From the NCBI GenBank assembly GCA_030692365.1, contig JAUYCC010000026.1, positions 1 through 64,000 on the forward strand: DNA of 64,000 bases, given 5' to 3'. The notes below the pieces were generated by a model. The model saw only the letters and a list, made by a program, of their open reading frames with translations. It had not been told where the DNA came from and searched no databases. Numbering within the stretch: the first letter of the stretch is position 1; each line of letters opens with the position of its first letter. Made by a program: the position numbers and the translations under genes. Shown here one piece after another: positions 6,637 through 15,366 of the stretch. The DNA comes from Pelolinea sp. (GTDB lineage: Bacteria; Chloroflexota; Anaerolineae; Anaerolineales; Anaerolineaceae).

Positions 6637-7758
6637 ATGAAGAAATCATTGCGATCATTTCTTGTCCTGCCACTGTTGGCGGCTCTGCTCCTGCTGCCTG
6701 CCTGCCAGACGGCACCCAAGGTTGAATCCACCGGCGAGTACGTCCTGCAGATTACGCAGATCGACACCACCCAATTTCCGCTGGTGAATGTTTATATCTC
6801 GGTGCGGGACGCGGCAGGCGAACCGCAAATGATCAACACCGGCAAGCTACAACTGCTGGAAAACGGCCAGCCGGTAAGCAACCAGAGCATCCAGGGCGAG
6901 GGCGAAGTAGGCCCACTGACCACAATGCTGCTGATTGACAACTCCGGCAGCATGAATTTTGTGGGTAAGCTCGAAAGCGCCAAAGCGGTAGCCAAAGAGT
7001 ACCTGGACCAGATGCGCCCCGACGACCAGGCGGGCGTGATTGCCTTTAATACCAAAGTAAGCGTGATGCAGGACGTCACCGCTGACCGCGAAGCGCTGGT
7101 GAAAGCCATCGACAGCATTACGGCGCGAGATGACACCGCGGTTTACGACGCGCTTTCCACCGCCATCGGCATTCTCAATCCGTTACCCGGCCGCAAGGCG
7201 ATCATCGTCCTGACAGATGGCATGGATAACTCCAGCAAGGCCACACCAGAGGAAGCGCTGGGCAGCATCGGTTTTGGCGGCCTGTCTATCTCTACCGTCG
7301 GTTTCGGGCAAATGCCCGAGGGTGAAGAGCAAACTGATAAATATAAGGGCATCGACGAAGCCACCCTGCGCATGATTGCTAAAAGCACCGGCGGGCAGTA
7401 TGGCTACACCGAGGACAAAGCCCAGCTTTCTGCGTTATATGACCAGATGCGACGCGCTTTACAAAGTGAAGCGGTGATCAGTTACATCACCCCGCTTTCC
7501 CTGCGAGACGGCGTACAGCGCGCGCTGACTGTGACGCTTTCCGACCGGTTTATTGGTGTGGGCGGCGAATCGCAAACCAGCTTCAATCCCGGCGGCCTAG
7601 TGCCCGAAGTGGCGCAGCCGGCATCATGGATTACCTTTGGAATAATCCTTACAGTCTTGGTCCTGCTGCTGTTCATTCCGGTTGTAGTTATCGCTTTTAC
7701 AAATAAAGAACCGAAGAAAAAGAAGAAGAATAAAATTAAAATTACACTTAAAGATTAA
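6637..7758 (+). CDS. VWA-domain lipoprotein with C-terminal membrane anchor
   Basis: A 373-residue protein. The N-terminal signal ends in a lipobox 'LPAC' with C23 as the expected lipidated residue. A von Willebrand A domain (about 95-275) has an intact MIDAS: 'DNSGSM', the Thr in 'DDTAVYD' and 'LTDGMDN'. A transmembrane helix (about 330-352) is followed by a short cytoplasmic tail rich in lysine ('KKKKKNKIKITLKD'). VWA domains bind protein ligands through a metal ion, so this is a likely surface sensor or scaffold, with the tail on the side of the conjugation enzymes. It is the last gene of the operon. Confidence 0.87.
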   Translation: MKKSLRSFLVLPLLAALLLLPACQTAPKVESTGEYVLQITQIDTTQFPLVNVYISVRDAAGEPQMINTGKLQLLENGQPVSNQSIQGEGEVGPLTTMLLIDNSGSMNFVGKLESAKAVAKEYLDQMRPDDQAGVIAFNTKVSVMQDVTADREALVKAIDSITARDDTAVYDALSTAIGILNPLPGRKAIIVLTDGMDNSSKATPEEALGSIGFGGLSISTVGFGQMPEGEEQTDKYKGIDEATLRMIAKSTGGQYGYTEDKAQLSALYDQMRRALQSEAVISYITPLSLRDGVQRALTVTLSDRFIGVGGESQTSFNPGGLVPEVAQPASWITFGIILTVLVLLLFIPVVVIAFTNKEPKKKKKNKIKITLKD

Positions 7759-7783
7759 ATAATTCCTAACCTCCTACTCCCCA

Positions 7784-7825
7784 GAGAATGGCCTGTGAAT
7801 AACGGGCCATTCTCAAATATTTTTT
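7784..7825 (+). terminator. Terminator of the ubiquitin-like operon
   Basis: Ten-base arms GAGAATGGCC (7784-7793) and GGCCATTCTC (7805-7814) flank an 11-base loop and are followed by a T-rich run, 25 bases after the VWA stop. It closes the seven-gene transcription unit. Confidence 0.85.
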
Positions 7826-8141
7826 ATGCGTAGGGCGGATTTCAAAATCCGCCATTCTAATTCTCCGAAATTCAATTTTTCGCCGCATATGCTCGAAGAG
7901 CGCCTACGGCGATGTGCGCCCTATGGTAGGGCAGGATTCCAATTCTGTCATTTGTATTTTTCGAAAATTTCTCATTCGGCGCATATAGTTACGCGCCCTA
8001 CGAAACTTGGGCTTATAGACAAGTATATTTTTGGCACAAATTCTCAATGAGCCCCTGCGGCGATATGCGCCCGATGATTTGAACACCGTCTTTTTACGGT
8101 AAAATGGCAGGGTTAATTTAAAGAAATAAGGAAAATAATAA
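7826..8141. repeat. Degenerate direct repeats in the spacer before the GH57 gene
   Basis: Two diverged copies of a unit of about 80-95 bp start at 7830 and 7926. Each begins GTAGGGC, has a small inverted repeat (GGCGGATTT..AAATCCGCC in the first), an AT-rich middle and ends near GGCGCATAT. Shorter echoes of GGCGATRTGCGCCC occur at about 7908 and 8059. No ORF here has coding character. A weak promoter (TTGAAC 8079-8084, TAAAAT 8100-8105, short spacer) may serve the GH57 gene. Confidence 0.55.
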
Positions 8142-9560
8142 TTGGATCAATCGCATTTTTGCGTTCACGGTCATTTTTACCAGCCCCCGCGGGTTGATCC
8201 CTTCACAGGTCTGATCCCCAAAGAGTACGGCGCGGATCCTTATGGCAACTGGACTGAAAAGATTTACCACGAGTGTTACCAGCCCAATGCGACCGTGGGG
8301 AATTTTCAGAAGATCAGCTTCAACATCGGCGCGACCCTGTTTGAATGGCTGGACCAAAACCATCCCGAAACCGTGCGCGCCATCGTTGAACAGGAAGCCA
8401 TGGTCTTTCAACGAACCGGCGTCAGCAACGCCATGGCGCAGCCCTATTTTCATTTCATCATGCCCCTTGCTTCCGCGCGTGATAAAACCACCATGGTACG
8501 CTGGGGCATCCGCGATTACGTAGCGCATTTCGGCCGCCACCCGCAGGGCATGTGGCTGCCGGAAACCGCAGTGGATATGGCTTCGCTTGAAGCGCTGGCG
8601 GACCACGGCATAGCCTTTACCATCCTGGCGCCCTGGCAAGCCAAAGATCCGGCGCAGGATACTACCAAACCGTGGCGCATTAAATTATCAAACGGCAAGG
8701 ACATGGTTGTTTTCTTTTATAACGCCTTCCTTTCCGGGGAGATCAGTTTCAATCCTGGTGCCAGCGAAAACGCGGACGGCTTTGTGCACGACTGGCTGAT
8801 CCCCCAATCTCAAACCCTCAACCGTCCCGGAGATCAGCTCATCGTGGCAGCTTCAGACGGCGAACTTTACGGCCATCATCAACCTTTCCGCGAAAAATTT
8901 CTCAGCTATTTGCTGGACGGCGCAGTGGAAAAACAAGGCATTCAACGGCAGTACCCTGCCTTGTGGCTGCGCGACCACCCGGCTGAGGGCTATGCGGAAA
9001 TCATTGAAAATACTTCCTGGTCTTGCCATCACGGCATTGAACGCTGGCGGGATGTATGCGGAGATGCTCCCACTGCCATCTGGAAAAAACCGCTGCGCCA
9101 ATTTCAGGACAGGCTGGCGGATTCTATTGACACCATCTATGAAACTCGCCTGAAAAACCTCATCCGCGATCCCTGGGCGCTGCGCGATGATTACGCGGTT
9201 GTGCTGCTGGGTTCCGATAAAATAGACACGCTTATCCAGAGGCATACTTCCCAATCTTTGACGCCCGGACAGGCATCCATGGTTAAGCTGCTGGTGGAAG
9301 CGCAGTTTGAACGGCTGCGCATGTTCTCATCAGATGCCTGGTTCTTCTTTGACCTGGATCGCATTGAGCCCCTGAACGCGCTTAAATATGCCGCGCACGC
9401 GGCTAACCTGGTGGAACAAGCCACCGGGCAGGATCCTTCGGATGGGCTTATTTCTTTAATTAGCGAAGCGCGCAGCGAACTTTCCGGCCTTACCGGCGAC
9501 ATGGTCTTTTTGGGATACCTGAAAAAATTCGAAAAGTTATTACGCCTGGATCAAGTCTGA
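8142..9560 (+). CDS. Glycoside hydrolase family 57 protein
   Basis: A 472-residue protein starting at TTG with an AAGGAAAA site upstream. It opens 'CVHGHFYQPPR', the conserved first strand of GH57 catalytic barrels; 'GMWLPETAVD' is the motif-3 type segment bearing the probable nucleophile Glu, and 'AASDGELYGHH' matches the motif with the acid Asp. GH57 enzymes act on alpha-glucans (amylase, amylopullulanase, branching or 4-alpha-glucanotransferase). It resembles the DUF3536-linked type, but the specificity cannot be read from sequence. Its 3' end overlaps the convergent minus-strand ORF by 10 bp. Together with the GH13 gene it suggests intracellular glycogen or maltodextrin metabolism. Confidence 0.85.
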   Translation: MDQSHFCVHGHFYQPPRVDPFTGLIPKEYGADPYGNWTEKIYHECYQPNATVGNFQKISFNIGATLFEWLDQNHPETVRAIVEQEAMVFQRTGVSNAMAQPYFHFIMPLASARDKTTMVRWGIRDYVAHFGRHPQGMWLPETAVDMASLEALADHGIAFTILAPWQAKDPAQDTTKPWRIKLSNGKDMVVFFYNAFLSGEISFNPGASENADGFVHDWLIPQSQTLNRPGDQLIVAASDGELYGHHQPFREKFLSYLLDGAVEKQGIQRQYPALWLRDHPAEGYAEIIENTSWSCHHGIERWRDVCGDAPTAIWKKPLRQFQDRLADSIDTIYETRLKNLIRDPWALRDDYAVVLLGSDKIDTLIQRHTSQSLTPGQASMVKLLVEAQFERLRMFSSDAWFFFDLDRIEPLNALKYAAHAANLVEQATGQDPSDGLISLISEARSELSGLTGDMVFLGYLKKFEKLLRLDQV

Positions 9561-10054
9561 TTCAGAATCTCCAGGAAGCGGTTGAAGTCATAACCAGAGC
9601 TTTCCGCCACGTCTTTGAAGGTGAGAATCTGTCCGGCTAACTTCTCCATGCGAACCAGTTTTCTCTTCTGTGTTTGCTTTTCCTCTGTTAGGATTTCCAT
9701 CATCCCAACTATCTCCATCAGGAAGAAGGCAGTTTCAGCGCTTTCCTTGCCAAACCAGGTCTTGCCCCCATAGTTGTTGACCTTTAAGAAATCGCGAATA
9801 AACCCTTCCGATAGCAATTCACGCATAATCCTGCCCTTTCTTCGCCGGTCGGTTGTGGCTAGCCATCCGTTGACGCGCAGTAGCAGGGCAATTGAACGCG
9901 CCAGGTCGCCGGGCGAGCTGACCTGCGTTCCCATATCCCACAATGCGGATTCAATAATGCCGAAGAAACGCCACTTCGCAGTTTGCTCAATAAATTGGCC
10001 GTTTGACATTCCTAAAGAACCGCGCAGACAATTGAGATAAACCCAGCAGAACAT
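9551..10054 (-). CDS. Detached C-terminal part of the GH13 protein, or separate helical protein
   Basis: A mostly helical ORF of 167 residues with no family I recognise ('RSIALLLRVNGWLATTDRRRKGRIMRELL'). It is in the same frame as the GH13 gene upstream: after the GH13 TGA (10063-10061) only two codons precede this Met, and the translation looks protein-like right up to the stop ('LAMFCWVYLNCLRGSLG'). A single TGG-to-TGA change in a longer gene of about 1146 codons would explain this. If it is a separate gene, the better start may be Met16 (10009), which has only a poorly spaced AGGA site. It overlaps the GH57 3' end by 10 bp. Confidence 0.55.
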   Translation of the reverse strand: MFCWVYLNCLRGSLGMSNGQFIEQTAKWRFFGIIESALWDMGTQVSSPGDLARSIALLLRVNGWLATTDRRRKGRIMRELLSEGFIRDFLKVNNYGGKTWFGKESAETAFFLMEIVGMMEILTEEKQTQKRKLVRMEKLAGQILTFKDVAESSGYDFNRFLEILNQT

Positions 10055-10060
10055 CGCCAG

Positions 10061-12991
10061 TCACATATCACCGGAGGTTTTTTCCCTCAGCCAGGGGATC
10101 AGTTTCTTTAACGACGGGGGCAGTTTATCACCCAGAATATTATCCAGCCACTCCAGTTGATAAATCATTGCTACTTTTCTACGGAAATCTCCGTGGGACG
10201 CTTTGGCATCCAATGGTGTTTGAAGCAAGCCCGCGGCGCCATTGATCAATTTGTCCAATTTATGGTCGGCTTCATTCAGCAGAAAATCTGGCACCTCGCT
10301 GCCTACGGCTTTTGGGTGTTGCGCCAATAGAAAACTAAAATAGCCCAAGTTAGCGATCTCGCGCAGGGGTTGCAGAACAGGGCGCAGCGGCAATTCCCAG
10401 CGCAGTTCCTGGATATCGGCGGTGCCGCGTCCGTTCAGATGGTCGTTCAATTGACCCCACATTCCAGATTCATCATCTTTTTCAATGCGGAAATCAGTGA
10501 ATACATGTGCACGGTAAGCATCAAGCTGCACAAACATCCCCTTTCTGGCAATCTCAGCGCAATTGCGGATATATTCCAGCCCGGAAAGCTGGTCTCGGAA
10601 GAGGACATACTGGTGCCTGCTTTCCGGCAGGTTCAAACCGGTGTGCAGCTCCACCTGGCACAAAACTCCGGTAGTTTTATCCATGAATACCGTGGAAGTT
10701 CTCATCCAGCCGGAGGTATCGCCAAAGCGGTTATGGTAAACCACCAGCGAGCGCTCCTCACCGCTGCAATTGGAATAGGCAAAGACGTTCTCATCCACCT
10801 GCCCTTCAGGAGTGTAGAAATCATATAAGTAAAAGTGATCCACGTCTGAGAACAAATAGCGGCGTTTCAACAGCGGAAAAATCTGCCAGGCATGTCGTTC
10901 GATTAACTGTTGGTCAGGCTGCTCGTCTAAGTACGCGCGTTTGTATTCCATGCCGTACTTTTCGGTAAACCCTTCAATCTGTCCGTGGCCGAACATGGGC
11001 AGCCCCGGCATAGTTGCCATCAGGGTGCAGATGCCAAAATACTTGTCGCCCTTGCCAAACTGGTTGGCGGCAGAGTACTCATCCGGGTTGTTCATGAAGT
11101 TGACAAACCGTTTCAGGATCTCGGGGTCAAACTCTAGTGTGTTTTTCATCACCTGGCGATATTTGGCGTTGTCCTCATTCCGCAGCAGATTCATAAAGGC
11201 AGAATTGTAGACGCGATGCATGCCCAGTGTGCGCACGAAATAGCCTTCCATCAGCCAGAAAGCTTCCGCCAGCAGCAGCGTGTCCGGTGCTTCTGTCACC
11301 ACGCGATCCACCACTTCGCGCCAGAATTCTTCCGGCATCAGCTGGTTGAACAGCTTCTGCGTCATGCCGAACTCGCTGCGCGAGGGGATGGCACACCCGC
11401 CGCCGGGCAGCGGGTACCACAGGCGCTGGTAGTGGCGCTTGGCCAGTGTCATGGCCGCGTCAAAGCGGATGATTGGGAAACGCCGGGCGACATCCAGAAT
11501 GGTCTGGATGACCGCTTCGCGCACCTGCGGGTTCAGGTAATTAAGCTGCGCGGTATCGTTCCACGGCATACTGGTTCCGTCATTCCCATGGTACATGTAA
11601 TACGTTCTTTCATCGCGATGGTCATGATATTTAAACACCACCGCCGCGTCGGTACGGTCATAATAATGATCCTCAATGTGAATCGCGCCGCGCCCATCTT
11701 CGCTCAGGTTTGGTCCATTATAGGAATAAGACGGGAAGGGGGAATAGGGCAAAGAGATAAACCAATCCGGATGGTCAAGCACCCAGTTAGAGTCAATGGC
11801 CATGTGATTGGGCACCATATCGCTGGACAGGCGGATGCCCCTGCGCAAGGCACGTTCTCGCAGCGATTGAAGCGCGCCTTCCCCACCCAGGTCATCAGCA
11901 ATTCTATATTCCTTAAGCGAATACGCCGAGGCGATCGCTTCAGGGTTGCCGCACAGCTGCTTGATGCGCGCGGATGCACGGCTGCGCTCCCATAGGCCGA
12001 TCAACCAAAGGCCGCTGAAACCCCACGCCGCCAGCTGATCCAGTTCTTCATCCGGGATCTGGGCCAGTTGAGTGATGGGTCTCTGGTATTTTTTGCTAAG
12101 CTGGTCAAGCCATACGTAAGTATTCTTGGCCATCATCACCAGGCGCGGCATCCAGTCCGCGTCCGGACTGAATCGCTCGCTCTCCAGTTCAACGTCCGAG
12201 GTGTAAACAGGTATCCGAACCGGATCTGGACCGAACCCATGGAGATGCTCTTCTTCAGAGATCATATTCAGGCTGCCAAGCAGTTTGAGCAGGTAATGGC
12301 CCAGCAGATCCCCCCAGCGGCTGCGGATGTAATCCAGCTGGCCTTTGAACGAATCAGGGACCGCGATAGCCGGGCTGCGCAGCATTTCCATCAGGTTTTG
12401 GTTATCCGGGCCATAGAACGGCTGATTGTCAAAGAATCCGTGCAGCGCGTCAATAACATCAAGGTAAACTGAGGATTCTTTTAGGCGAGTATCGTCATTT
12501 AATTCGCTGAAAGGTAGACAAGCCGGGTTGCAGTTTGACAGCCAAAGCAATAGCAATTCTTCGAGGGCTGCCGCGCTGTTGGGAATGCCGTCCAATTCAC
12601 CTGCCAGGTAATCATCAACACTGAGTGTTTCCTGGTAAACCAGCAGCGGAGGAAATTCCCGGATAAACGCGCGAAGAGCGGTATTTAGTTTACGTTTGCC
12701 AACCTTTTCTTCCAAATTCGCCAGCAAATCTTCATAAAGCGAAGGCGCTTTTTGGGAGCGGTAAAGAGCAACCACCGCATGCAGGATCTCATCAATCAGC
12801 CCCATGGCATTGACCTGATCAGCCTGCACCGCCAATTCGGGGTGCGTCTTCAAGTCGCGCTTTTCATTCATGCGCTGCGCGAACACGCGTGCAGCATGGA
12901 AGTTGGCAAAGATGGCATTGCCTTTAAATGAAAACAGGGAGCCATCAAATTTGTAGCGGATGCGCGCCTGGCGGGAAATGTGAAAGTCCAT
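10061..12991 (-). CDS. Large GH13 alpha-amylase-family protein
   Basis: A 976-residue protein. An N-terminal helical region of about 270 residues precedes a GH13 barrel: 'VPNHMAIDSNW' (region I), 'IIRFDAAMTL' with the nucleophile Asp, 'LLAEAFWLMEG' with the acid Glu and 'FMNNPDE' with the third acidic residue. The region IV sequence departs from the usual NHD. The C-terminal 300 residues are of unknown fold. Family members hydrolyse or transfer alpha-1,4/1,6-glucans; no signal peptide is visible, so it acts in the cytoplasm. The frame continues past the stop into the ORF at 9551-10054, so the gene may be interrupted. It lies downstream of the aco operon terminator and should have its own promoter in 12992-13050. 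Confidence 0.8.
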   Translation of the reverse strand: MDFHISRQARIRYKFDGSLFSFKGNAIFANFHAARVFAQRMNEKRDLKTHPELAVQADQVNAMGLIDEILHAVVALYRSQKAPSLYEDLLANLEEKVGKRKLNTALRAFIREFPPLLVYQETLSVDDYLAGELDGIPNSAAALEELLLLWLSNCNPACLPFSELNDDTRLKESSVYLDVIDALHGFFDNQPFYGPDNQNLMEMLRSPAIAVPDSFKGQLDYIRSRWGDLLGHYLLKLLGSLNMISEEEHLHGFGPDPVRIPVYTSDVELESERFSPDADWMPRLVMMAKNTYVWLDQLSKKYQRPITQLAQIPDEELDQLAAWGFSGLWLIGLWERSRASARIKQLCGNPEAIASAYSLKEYRIADDLGGEGALQSLRERALRRGIRLSSDMVPNHMAIDSNWVLDHPDWFISLPYSPFPSYSYNGPNLSEDGRGAIHIEDHYYDRTDAAVVFKYHDHRDERTYYMYHGNDGTSMPWNDTAQLNYLNPQVREAVIQTILDVARRFPIIRFDAAMTLAKRHYQRLWYPLPGGGCAIPSRSEFGMTQKLFNQLMPEEFWREVVDRVVTEAPDTLLLAEAFWLMEGYFVRTLGMHRVYNSAFMNLLRNEDNAKYRQVMKNTLEFDPEILKRFVNFMNNPDEYSAANQFGKGDKYFGICTLMATMPGLPMFGHGQIEGFTEKYGMEYKRAYLDEQPDQQLIERHAWQIFPLLKRRYLFSDVDHFYLYDFYTPEGQVDENVFAYSNCSGEERSLVVYHNRFGDTSGWMRTSTVFMDKTTGVLCQVELHTGLNLPESRHQYVLFRDQLSGLEYIRNCAEIARKGMFVQLDAYRAHVFTDFRIEKDDESGMWGQLNDHLNGRGTADIQELRWELPLRPVLQPLREIANLGYFSFLLAQHPKAVGSEVPDFLLNEADHKLDKLINGAAGLLQTPLDAKASHGDFRRKVAMIYQLEWLDNILGDKLPPSLKKLIPWLREKTSGDM

Positions 12992-13051
12992 AATCCTGAA
13001 ATTATAAATGAGTCGGTGGTAAATAATTCAAGGATTATTAGAAAAATAATA

Positions 13052-13078
13052 AAGGATGGCGGAATTACTGCCATCCTT
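13052..13078 (-). terminator. Terminator of the 17-gene leftward operon
   Basis: Nine-base arms AAGGATGGC and GCCATCCTT flank a 9-base loop. Reading leftward the hairpin is followed by a T-rich stretch (TTTATTATTTTT). It lies 20 bases past the acoC stop. Confidence 0.8.
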
Positions 13079-13097
13079 ATGATTATTATTGAATTGG

Positions 13098-14294
13098 TTA
13101 TTTAAATTCCGAGATTGACTCACTCAACCGTTGAAGGAATCGTGCGGCCGGCGCACCGTCAATGACGCGGTGGTCAAATGTCAGGCTGAAGGTTGCAAAG
13201 AATCCTCGCAGGACTTTTTCTTCCTTAAATATTTCTTTTTCCACGAATCGGCCAATACCCAGGATACCCGCTTCCGGCGGATTGATAATGGGATTGAAAG
13301 AATCCACACCCACCATGCCTAAATTGGTGATGGTAAAGGTGCTGTCGCCCAGATCCTGCGGCGCGCTCTTATGGCTCAGCGCCCGTTCGGCCAATGAATT
13401 AAGTTCGGAGTTTATTTCTCCGTGGCCTTTTTTATCCGCGTCCCTGGCCACCACAACCAGCAACCCTTCGGGGGTATCCACCGCAACACCGATATTAACC
13501 ATATCCAACAGCCGGATGCCGTTTTCTGTAAATGAAGCATTCAGGTATGGAAATTCCTTGAGCGCTTTCGCAACTAAAAAACAGATAAGCGCGTTATAGC
13601 CTGGAATCTCGCTCTTATCTTTGTCTGCCTGTTTTAAACCTTCACGGAATTTCACTAATGAGGTGACATCTATTTCAGAATTGAGAGTGACCATAGGAAT
13701 GGTACTGGCTGATAGTGCCATGCGTTCCGCCACTACCTTACGTACTCCCATTAGCGGAACCAATCGTCCGGGTAGCTCGCCCGCAGGGATGCCCGCGCCC
13801 TTTTCGGCAATCGCTTTTTCCACATCTTCAGTATTAATGCGCCCACCGGGTCCGCTTCCCTTGACAGACGTCAGATTAATGCCGTGTTCAGCCGCCAGAC
13901 GTTTGGCCAGCGGTGAAGCCAGCACCTGCCCGGTCATAGAAGCTGCTACCATGGTTATTGGGGCATTTCCAGCTGTGGCTGGCCGGGATTGGGGCTGTAT
14001 TACTTCCGCCCCTGGCACGGTTTCAGCCATAAGAGCATTAATATCCACCTGTTCGCCTTCACCAGCCATTATTCCCACCACCTGGCGCACTGGCACAACC
14101 TCGCCATCCTTGACCAGAATTTTCACAAGTTTGCCGCTTTCGGGGGCTTCCACCTCATTGGTCACCTTGTCGGTTTCCACAATGTAAATCACTTCGCCCT
14201 TCTTAACTGTGTCACCTTCCTTTTTTATCCATTCAGTGACCTGGCCTTCCACCATATTTAATCCCAGCTTGGGCATCAATAATTTGACTGCCAT
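13098..14294 (-). CDS. acoC: Dihydrolipoamide acyltransferase (E2 of an acetoin/pyruvate-type dehydrogenase)
   Basis: A 398-residue three-domain E2. The N-terminal lipoyl domain has the lipoylation Lys in 'ETDKVTNE' (about residue 43). The peripheral-subunit-binding domain is 'SPLAKRLAAEHGINLTSVKGSGPGGRI' (about 130-165). The C-terminal catalytic domain carries 'FDHRVIDGAPAARFL' with the active His and Asp. E2 accepts the acyl or hydroxyalkyl group from E1 on its lipoyl arm and passes it to CoA. It follows acoA, acoB and acoX at gaps of 32-42 bp, the usual aco gene set, so an acetoin dehydrogenase complex is favoured over pyruvate dehydrogenase. No lipoamide dehydrogenase gene is in the window. 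Confidence 0.85.
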   Translation of the reverse strand: MAVKLLMPKLGLNMVEGQVTEWIKKEGDTVKKGEVIYIVETDKVTNEVEAPESGKLVKILVKDGEVVPVRQVVGIMAGEGEQVDINALMAETVPGAEVIQPQSRPATAGNAPITMVAASMTGQVLASPLAKRLAAEHGINLTSVKGSGPGGRINTEDVEKAIAEKGAGIPAGELPGRLVPLMGVRKVVAERMALSASTIPMVTLNSEIDVTSLVKFREGLKQADKDKSEIPGYNALICFLVAKALKEFPYLNASFTENGIRLLDMVNIGVAVDTPEGLLVVVARDADKKGHGEINSELNSLAERALSHKSAPQDLGDSTFTITNLGMVGVDSFNPIINPPEAGILGIGRFVEKEIFKEEKVLRGFFATFSLTFDHRVIDGAPAARFLQRLSESISEFK

Positions 14295-14336
14295 TCACGC
14301 CTGCCTTTCATTATTAATTAATAATTTCTGTCATAA

Positions 14337-15334
14337 TCATGAAGCGGTTTGGGTATTCTCCAGCACTCGCTTAATATTGATAAAGTTAGGTCCCTCCAAA
14401 CTCAATAAAACCTCGGCTGAATCCTTTTCACTTAATACAATCTCACGTTCACCATCCAAGGCCAGCACTGCTGGCCGGTGTGGGACAACCAAAATTGGCT
14501 TGCCTGGCTGCAGCTTTTGATATCCATCAATGCAGACATCATAAATCAGCCCCGGCCCAATGGCTGCCTGAACCTGATAACATTTTCCTTTTTCTTTAAT
14601 AATAACCATCGCACCAAACGGAGAATCGCTCTCAATTGTCTTATATTTACCAATAATGGAGGTAAAGCCGATATTCGTGGGGGCGGCGCGCGTCACTGCC
14701 ACTTGTAGCAGCCGGTCCGGTTCCCACACCGCGCGCGAGCCCACATGCTGGTCAGCAATGACCGCGATGTCCACAAGAGCAGTGTCCACCACCTTACCAT
14801 TGACAAGCACATCTAACTTCTTTTGCCGGCCGAGCAGTGCCTTCCTTTTTTCGTCAGGTGTGATCGAAAAATGTCCAGCCGCCAGACCGGCGATGGTGCC
14901 TTCGATAAATTCGGGGATGACATTGTTAGTGCCTGTAGAAATAGGCAGAAGCGGCACCTCACCGGCGCCCTTGGAAGCTACCCGCACGGTACCATCTCCA
15001 CCCAATGTGATGATGCAATCCGCGCCCCACTTGTGCATCAATTTCGCTGCGCGGGTTGAATCCGCGCCGGAATCGTCCAGCAGCATATCCAGTATGGATA
15101 CCCCCGCCACCACCTCGGGGAAGCGGTGCTTCAAGTCGTGGACACTCTGGTTTCCGATCCCGTAGCGGTCTCCGGCATGATCATCACCTCGCGAGCGCCA
15201 GCCGCGTGCGCACCGATCAGGACGCGTTTGACAATATTGACCTTCTCGCGGTTGCCGACCACCAGTGCCTGGCCAACCAATCTCCGGATATCCTTGCCGG
15301 AGGTTGGATTTGCAATGATACTGATTTTTCTCAT
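14337..15334 (-). pseudogene. acoX: AcoX-type NAD-kinase-fold protein broken by a frameshift
   Basis: Two ORFs together make one AcoX/ATP-NAD-kinase-like protein. The first (15334-15131) starts 'KISIIANPTSGKDIRRLV' and runs normally to 'EVMIMP', then goes out of frame and stops. The second (from 15134) continues with 'LKHRFPEVVAGVSILD' and the kinase motif 'ITLGGDGTVR'. In the second frame the DNA just upstream reads 'DRYGIGNQSVHD', exactly what should join the halves. One base is therefore missing (or two are extra) near 15165-15175. The function of AcoX is not established, though it is a regular partner of acoABC. This could be a true mutation, a sequencing error or, less likely, programmed slippage; no slippery run is obvious. 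Confidence 0.85.
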
Positions 15335-15366
15335 CCGTTTGCCAGTACCTTGAAACCCAACATTGA

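Noticed and set aside
7830-8078. CRISPR array
   Set aside because: Only two or three diverged repeats of unequal length, no regular spacers and no cas genes.
10061-10063. TGA read as a sense codon throughout the genome
   Set aside because: Many genes here end naturally at TGA in ATGA overlaps (for example JAB to FHA at 5777-5780, cyclase to E1alpha at 48675-48678), so TGA is a normal stop.
11216-11995. 259-residue + strand ORF inside the GH13 gene
   Set aside because: Antisense to a clear GH13 catalytic core; composition is His/Arg-rich as expected for a shadow frame.
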